54,703 nucleotides of DNA from positions 1 to 54,703 of the forward strand of contig NZ_JARACP010000021.1 in the NCBI RefSeq assembly GCF_028765545.1, given 5' to 3'. A program made the position numbers and the translations under genes. Source of the stretch: Aliivibrio sp. S4MY1 (lineage in GTDB: Bacteria; Pseudomonadota; Gammaproteobacteria; Enterobacterales; Vibrionaceae). The notes under the pieces are model-generated. The model saw only the letters and a program-made list of their open reading frames with translations, had not been told where the DNA came from and ran no database searches. Below, piece by piece: positions 51,783 through 54,703 of this stretch (its first letter is position 1; each line of letters begins with the position of its first letter).

Positions 51783-51956
51783 ATGCAAAAAGAGTGGATG
51801 TTATCGGCACTGATTGGTGCTTTTTTTGCCATTGTTTCATATTTAGCCCCTGATTTTATTGTTAGTAAAGTTTTGGTTATTATCTCAGTGATTTTTTTGG
51901 CGAAAGCAGTAAAAGCTATTTTTTACTCATTAAAGCATCGCCAATATGATATGTAG
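51783..51956 (+). CDS. Small membrane protein, 57 aa
   Basis: A 57-residue protein directly after the HDOD gene (2 bases gap). It has two hydrophobic segments (LSALIGAFFAIVSYLA, VLVIISVIFLAKAVKAIFY) and a basic C-terminus (KHRQYDM), so it is a small inner membrane protein. No strong ribosome binding site is seen, which suggests translational coupling to the HDOD gene. I do not recognise the family; it marks the last core gene before the integron integrase on the opposite strand. Confidence 0.55.
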   Translation: MQKEWMLSALIGAFFAIVSYLAPDFIVSKVLVIISVIFLAKAVKAIFYSLKHRQYDM

Positions 51957-51970
51957 TTTTTAGAAATTAT

Positions 51971-52954
51971 TTAGTCAAAATCGAGTGGACTCTTTGTCCC
52001 TGAAAAGTGCAAACCAATTACATGCGTATAAATTTGGGTCGTTTTGATATCAGAATGACCCAATAATTCTTGTATTGTTCTTAAGTCACCTCCACGCTCT
52101 AAAATCCTTGTAGCAAAGCTGTGTCTAAACGTATGACTGCTGGCTTTTTTGTCTATTTTTACAGTTCTGATCGCTGTTGTTACTTGTTTTTGTACACTTC
52201 GATCTAGTATGTGATGTCGTCGCCGCTTTCCTGAACGGGGATCTTTACTGATTTGTTTTGATGGAAATACATACTGCCACCCATAGCTTTTGGCTCTATG
52301 TGGGTATTTATCTGCAATAGCAAAAGGAAGGTAAACTTCATCATCACCATTAATAGCATCCATTTGATGTTGTTGTTTTACAAAGGATAATTGTATTTTA
52401 AGTTCTTTTATTATACTTTCAGGAAGTACGGTTGTTCTGTCTTTGTTACCTTTTCCGCTACGTACAGTGAGTGTTTTGTGTATTAAGTCAATGTCATCAA
52501 CTCTTAAGCGCAAAGCCTCATTAATTCGTAGCCCACTACCATACATAAGTTGTGCAATGAGCTTTGTCGGATGCTTTAGTTCGTTTATTACAGCCATTGC
52601 TTCATTGTGAGTAAACACTGTTGGCAGCTTAGTCGCTTTTTTTGAGCGCTTAAAATCTAAGCTATCAACAGATTGTTGTAAAAACTCTCGGCATAAGAAA
52701 ACTAGAGCATTTAATGCTGTTTTTTGAGTATTGGGAGATACATTTTGTTTTACAACAAGATGATCAAGATATTCAGGAATATCAAAAGCATCAATAGCAT
52801 CTTTTGATGTGTAATTATTGTGCCGAATAAAACAGCTTATCCAGTAGATGTATTGTTTTTCGGTATTGTAGGCCATTGCACGGCTACGTATGAAAATTCG
52901 TATTTGGTCAGTGAAGCGTTGTGAGTCTGGTTTAAGATCTAGTGGGATGTCCAT
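51971..52954 (-). CDS. intIA: Chromosomal integron integrase
   Basis: A 327-residue tyrosine recombinase. ATG at 52954 (MDIPLDLKPDSQRF) fits the usual IntIA start; the frame is open to 53017. The catalytic residues are present: Arg in YGSGLRINEALRLR (about 150), His-x-x-Arg in HTFRHSFATR (about 275-284), His in LLGHSDIKTT (about 301) and Tyr in TQIYTHV (about 310). The integron-specific added patch appears as EVYLPFAIADKYPHRAKSYGWQYVFPS (key residues from about 205 to 231). It inserts cassettes at attI next to it. The gene is intact; activity is plausible. It is transcribed away from the cassettes, as is usual for integrons. Confidence 0.9.
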   Translation of the reverse strand: MDIPLDLKPDSQRFTDQIRIFIRSRAMAYNTEKQYIYWISCFIRHNNYTSKDAIDAFDIPEYLDHLVVKQNVSPNTQKTALNALVFLCREFLQQSVDSLDFKRSKKATKLPTVFTHNEAMAVINELKHPTKLIAQLMYGSGLRINEALRLRVDDIDLIHKTLTVRSGKGNKDRTTVLPESIIKELKIQLSFVKQQHQMDAINGDDEVYLPFAIADKYPHRAKSYGWQYVFPSKQISKDPRSGKRRRHHILDRSVQKQVTTAIRTVKIDKKASSHTFRHSFATRILERGGDLRTIQELLGHSDIKTTQIYTHVIGLHFSGTKSPLDFD

Positions 52955-53103
52955 GATTGTAACTTTATTGGTGAATAGATGATGATTGAATTGTAGTTGC
53001 TGAAATTTGGCCTGCAATGTGGGTTCGCATATTTGTAAGGCATATAGAATTTTGTTGGAATTGTTATTTTAATCAATTACATGGAGCAAGATCAAAAAGT
53101 GGG

Positions 53104-53126
53104 ATATACGAACCATTATCGTATAT
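53104..53126. promoter_or_regulatory. Perfect 8-bp dyad in the integrase-cassette promoter gap
   Basis: ATATACGA (53104-53111) and TCGTATAT (53119-53126) form a perfect inverted repeat with a 7-base spacer, in the space between the integrase start and attI. The position fits an operator acting on intIA transcription or the cassette promoter. I do not find a LexA-type CTGT-N8-ACAG box in the same gap. Confidence 0.6.
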
Positions 53127-53240
53127 TGTTTGTTTATTTTATGGAATTTTGGCTGTTAGGTAGTTGGTTTTAAAGTAGAATATGGTGTTATTGTGGTGGT
53201 GGAATATATTCGGTAGAGATTACGAATGTGATGGGTATAA

Positions 53241-53260
53241 TTAAATGTTATGTAACAAAA
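53241..53260. other. Predicted attI recombination site
   Basis: GTTATGT at 53247-53253 resembles the integron core site GTTRRRY, and TAACAAAA follows, as in the attC sites. The crossover would be after G53247. The place, about 290 bases from the integrase start and 40 bases before the first cassette gene, fits attI. The exact boundary is by eye. Confidence 0.55.
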
Positions 53261-53288
53261 TCAGGTTCTTATATAATTTTGAGGTTTT

Positions 53289-53936
53289 ATGGCTAATTCT
53301 ATTTTACCACTTATAGATATTTATCCGGTTAGTGAATCTGGATTTGAAGGAACAGGTTATCTGCACTCTATAATAGAATCCGCGGATGATTATGCCGATT
53401 TTATCGCTTATAGGCGCTCACACGGAGGTATACAAGAAGCTGTTGCGGATGAACTTAGTTTGGCAAAATCCTATAAACAGTGTAAGCGACAAATGCTGTA
53501 TTTAAAGGATGTTCCAAGTATAAATAAATATAGAAATGATCCTGAAAATTGTTGTCTCGACGCTGTAGAAAAAGAACTTCGGAATAATGGACAGCAATTA
53601 TCACAAGGCCAAAAATTATTTCATGGTGGAATTTTTCCTCTTACAGATATTAATGGTGAGCCAATTTTAGATACTGAATTTGTATTATCAAAACCATTAT
53701 CAACATCTTTTTGCTCTATGATTGCAGCTTCAAATGCAGATACGCATCATTCTCGTCATTTGTGGATTATCACTATTTCTGAGTCATGCAAGTTACCTGC
53801 ATATGTTTTCAGTAATGCATCAAATCAAGCCTTAGGCTATGAATTGGAGGTGCTTTTAGGTACAGGAGCTAAAGTTAAATGCTTGAATGTCCGGGAAAAT
53901 ATTTATTTTGATGTTTTGGAGGTAATTGTTACATAA
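53289..53936 (+). CDS. Cassette gene for a possible ADP-ribosyltransferase-like protein
   Basis: A 215-residue soluble protein, the first cassette gene, with TTGAGG before the ATG. From residue 105 on there is the layout of an ADP-ribosyltransferase fold: a strand with GQKLFHGGIFPL (His 112 where many such enzymes have Arg), then PLSTSFCSMIA with the S-T-S motif (138-140), and YELEVLLGTGAKV with E-x-E (Glu 185 and 187) and the usual E-V-L-L-x-x-G context. The N-terminal 100 residues are helical and unassigned. If active it could modify a host or phage protein. No antitoxin-like gene is seen in the same cassette. The fold call is a hypothesis; the residues are visible. Confidence 0.5.
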   Translation: MANSILPLIDIYPVSESGFEGTGYLHSIIESADDYADFIAYRRSHGGIQEAVADELSLAKSYKQCKRQMLYLKDVPSINKYRNDPENCCLDAVEKELRNNGQQLSQGQKLFHGGIFPLTDINGEPILDTEFVLSKPLSTSFCSMIAASNADTHHSRHLWIITISESCKLPAYVFSNASNQALGYELEVLLGTGAKVKCLNVRENIYFDVLEVIVT

Positions 53937-54057
53937 CAAATGCATCAACACGATTTGCTACATTCGGCATTGTAGGTTTGTCTTTGGTTTTTGTGTTTAT
54001 GGCGGTAAAATTCAGTTTAATCTGCATAGTAGCAAACGTGTTATGCAGGCGTTATGC
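53931..54057 (+). other. attC site of the first cassette (VCR-like)
   Basis: It starts ACATAAC (53931-53937), overlapping the stop codon of the gene, and ends with GTTATGC (54051-54057), crossover after G54051. Inside, CACGATTTGCTAC pairs with GTAGCAAACGTG with one unpaired A, the kind of extrahelical base that marks the recombining bottom strand. Length about 125 bases, as in VCR-type sites. Confidence 0.85.
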
Positions 54058-54171
54058 GAATTTTTTTGGGTGTAATAAACTTTGGTTGATGAAAATCTAT
54101 GCGATTATGTAAAGATTGAGACTTAATCTTAAGTTTTAATATTTAAGTATTTATCTCATTTTGGAGTTATT

Positions 54172-54606
54172 ATGGGGTTTGTTGTTGCAGTTATTTGTGG
54201 TTTGTTATTTGTTCCAATGTATCAATCAAAAATGACAAAGGGTCAATTAGGTGTAGGTAAAACATTTTGGTTTTTTGGGGTATTTATGATAAGCCTTTTG
54301 ATTTTTTTATCAAAAGCTTATGTGGAATATCAAGGTGCCGTCGATAGTGGTAAATATCTAGGGGCGGTAAAAACTGTATTCATCTTTATTGGGTTTTATT
54401 GCTTCTTTGTATTCTTAGGTATTTGGCGCTCAGCAAAAGAATTACGACTACGAAAGAAAATTACAATGAGATGCTTTTCAATTTTCGTTTTGGGTATTAC
54501 ATTTCTTTCGCTATTTTTTAGCCTGGCGTATAGCTTTATTATTATATTTACTATTTACTTAACTTTTAAATTCAGAAAATCAAATGGAACTAGGAACTGT
54601 ACTTAA
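54172..54606 (+). CDS. Cassette-borne multi-pass membrane protein
   Basis: A 144-residue protein in the second cassette. GGAG lies seven bases before the ATG. Four or five hydrophobic segments can be seen: VVAVICGLLFVPM, FWFFGVFMISLLIFLS, VFIFIGFYCFFVFLGIW, FSIFVLGITFLSLFFSL and FIIIFTIYLTF. Basic loops (KELRLRKK, KFRKSN) suggest cytoplasmic faces. I do not recognise a family. Cassette genes of this kind are common; a defence or membrane role cannot be told. Confidence 0.6.
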   Translation: MGFVVAVICGLLFVPMYQSKMTKGQLGVGKTFWFFGVFMISLLIFLSKAYVEYQGAVDSGKYLGAVKTVFIFIGFYCFFVFLGIWRSAKELRLRKKITMRCFSIFVLGITFLSLFFSLAYSFIIIFTIYLTFKFRKSNGTRNCT

Positions 54607-54628
54607 GTGAAAAACTGCTAGTTCATTC

Positions 54629-54703
54629 GCATAACAATTGCATCAACACGATTTGCTACACTCGGCGTTGTCAGTTTGCCTTTAATTTCAGTGATTAAGG
54701 CAA
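54629..54703 (+). other. attC site of the second cassette, cut by the window end
   Basis: It starts GCATAAC (54629-54635) followed by AATTGCATCAACACG and ATTTGCTACA, almost identical to the first attC. The site ends beyond the window, so its full length and the next cassette are not visible. Confidence 0.8.

Larger units (their letters stand above)
51971..54703. mobile_element. Start of a chromosomal integron (integrase, attI, cassettes)
   Basis: The integron begins with intIA on the minus strand, followed by attI (crossover near 53247), a first cassette of about 804 bases (53248-54051), a second cassette from 54052, and an attC cut by the window end. The two attC sites share their first 40-odd bases almost wholly, which is typical of VCR-like arrays in Vibrionaceae. 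More cassettes are expected to the right of the window. Confidence 0.85.

Noticed and set aside
52955-53246. A LexA box for SOS control of the integrase
   Set aside because: No CTGT-N8-ACAG or near match was found by eye; only the ATATACGA dyad stands out.

Overview
The window reads as part of a chromosome of an Aliivibrio-type member of the Vibrionaceae (A. fischeri / A. logei / A. salmonicida group). The grounds are an A+T-rich genome, a chromosomal-type integron integrase with VCR-like attC sites at the right end, an unmistakable gsk-guaC pair, adjacent transaldolase and transketolase genes, and a complete MoxR/DUF58/Bat operon of Vibrio type. No rRNA, tRNA or CRISPR array was seen. All assignments were made by eye; no database search was run.

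Layout. (1) 1-10036 is a T4-type phage structural module that continues beyond the left edge. A minus-strand operon (6308 to 1336) encodes baseplate and tail-core proteins resembling T4 gp26, gp48, gp29 and gp54. A divergent plus-strand operon (6416 to 10010) encodes small head-associated proteins and a very short (296 aa) gp23-like capsid protein. It ends at a strong terminator and is followed by a nonsense-riddled pseudogene (10091-10378). (2) 10505-23991 is a dense defence island: a four-gene ABC-three-component (ABC-3C) operon, a phospholipase-D-fold nuclease, and then five collinear plus-strand genes. Those five encode a PD-(D/E)XK nuclease-like protein, a HEPN protein, a helicase-IV/HelD-like helicase with an internal nuclease-like segment and C-terminal zinc ribbons, a Vsr-like endonuclease set among zinc ribbons, and AbiH. 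The last five (with or without the PLD gene) are the best candidate here for an undescribed multi-gene system. Related dyad motifs lie in front of its transcription units. (3) 24057-30185 is core nucleotide metabolism (gsk, guaC with a structured leader) followed by a patch of small exported proteins, two of whose genes are decayed (a truncated sodC and a broken GGDEF gene). (4) 30201-36488 is a large lipoprotein zinc metalloprotease, an outer-membrane beta-barrel and a divergent helix-turn-helix regulator. (5) 36630-39791 is transaldolase and transketolase separated by a large palindromic repeat. (6) 40172-47190 is the MoxR/DUF58/DUF4381/BatA/BatB/BatD envelope-stress operon. (7) 47383-51956 holds a chemoreceptor, a DUF445 membrane protein, a hotdog thioesterase, an HDOD protein and small proteins. 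(8) 51971-54703 is the start of a chromosomal integron: intIA, attI, a first cassette encoding a possible ADP-ribosyltransferase, a second cassette encoding a membrane protein, and a third attC cut by the window edge.

How the parts work together. The left 24 kb is accessory DNA: phage structural genes next to anti-phage genes, inserted beside conserved gsk. The right-hand core is typical Vibrio metabolism and envelope physiology, and the window closes in a second accessory platform, the integron. The regions with most to discover are the five-gene defence operon, the compact T4-like head module with capsid-targeting-like N-termini, the guaC leader and the first integron cassette.
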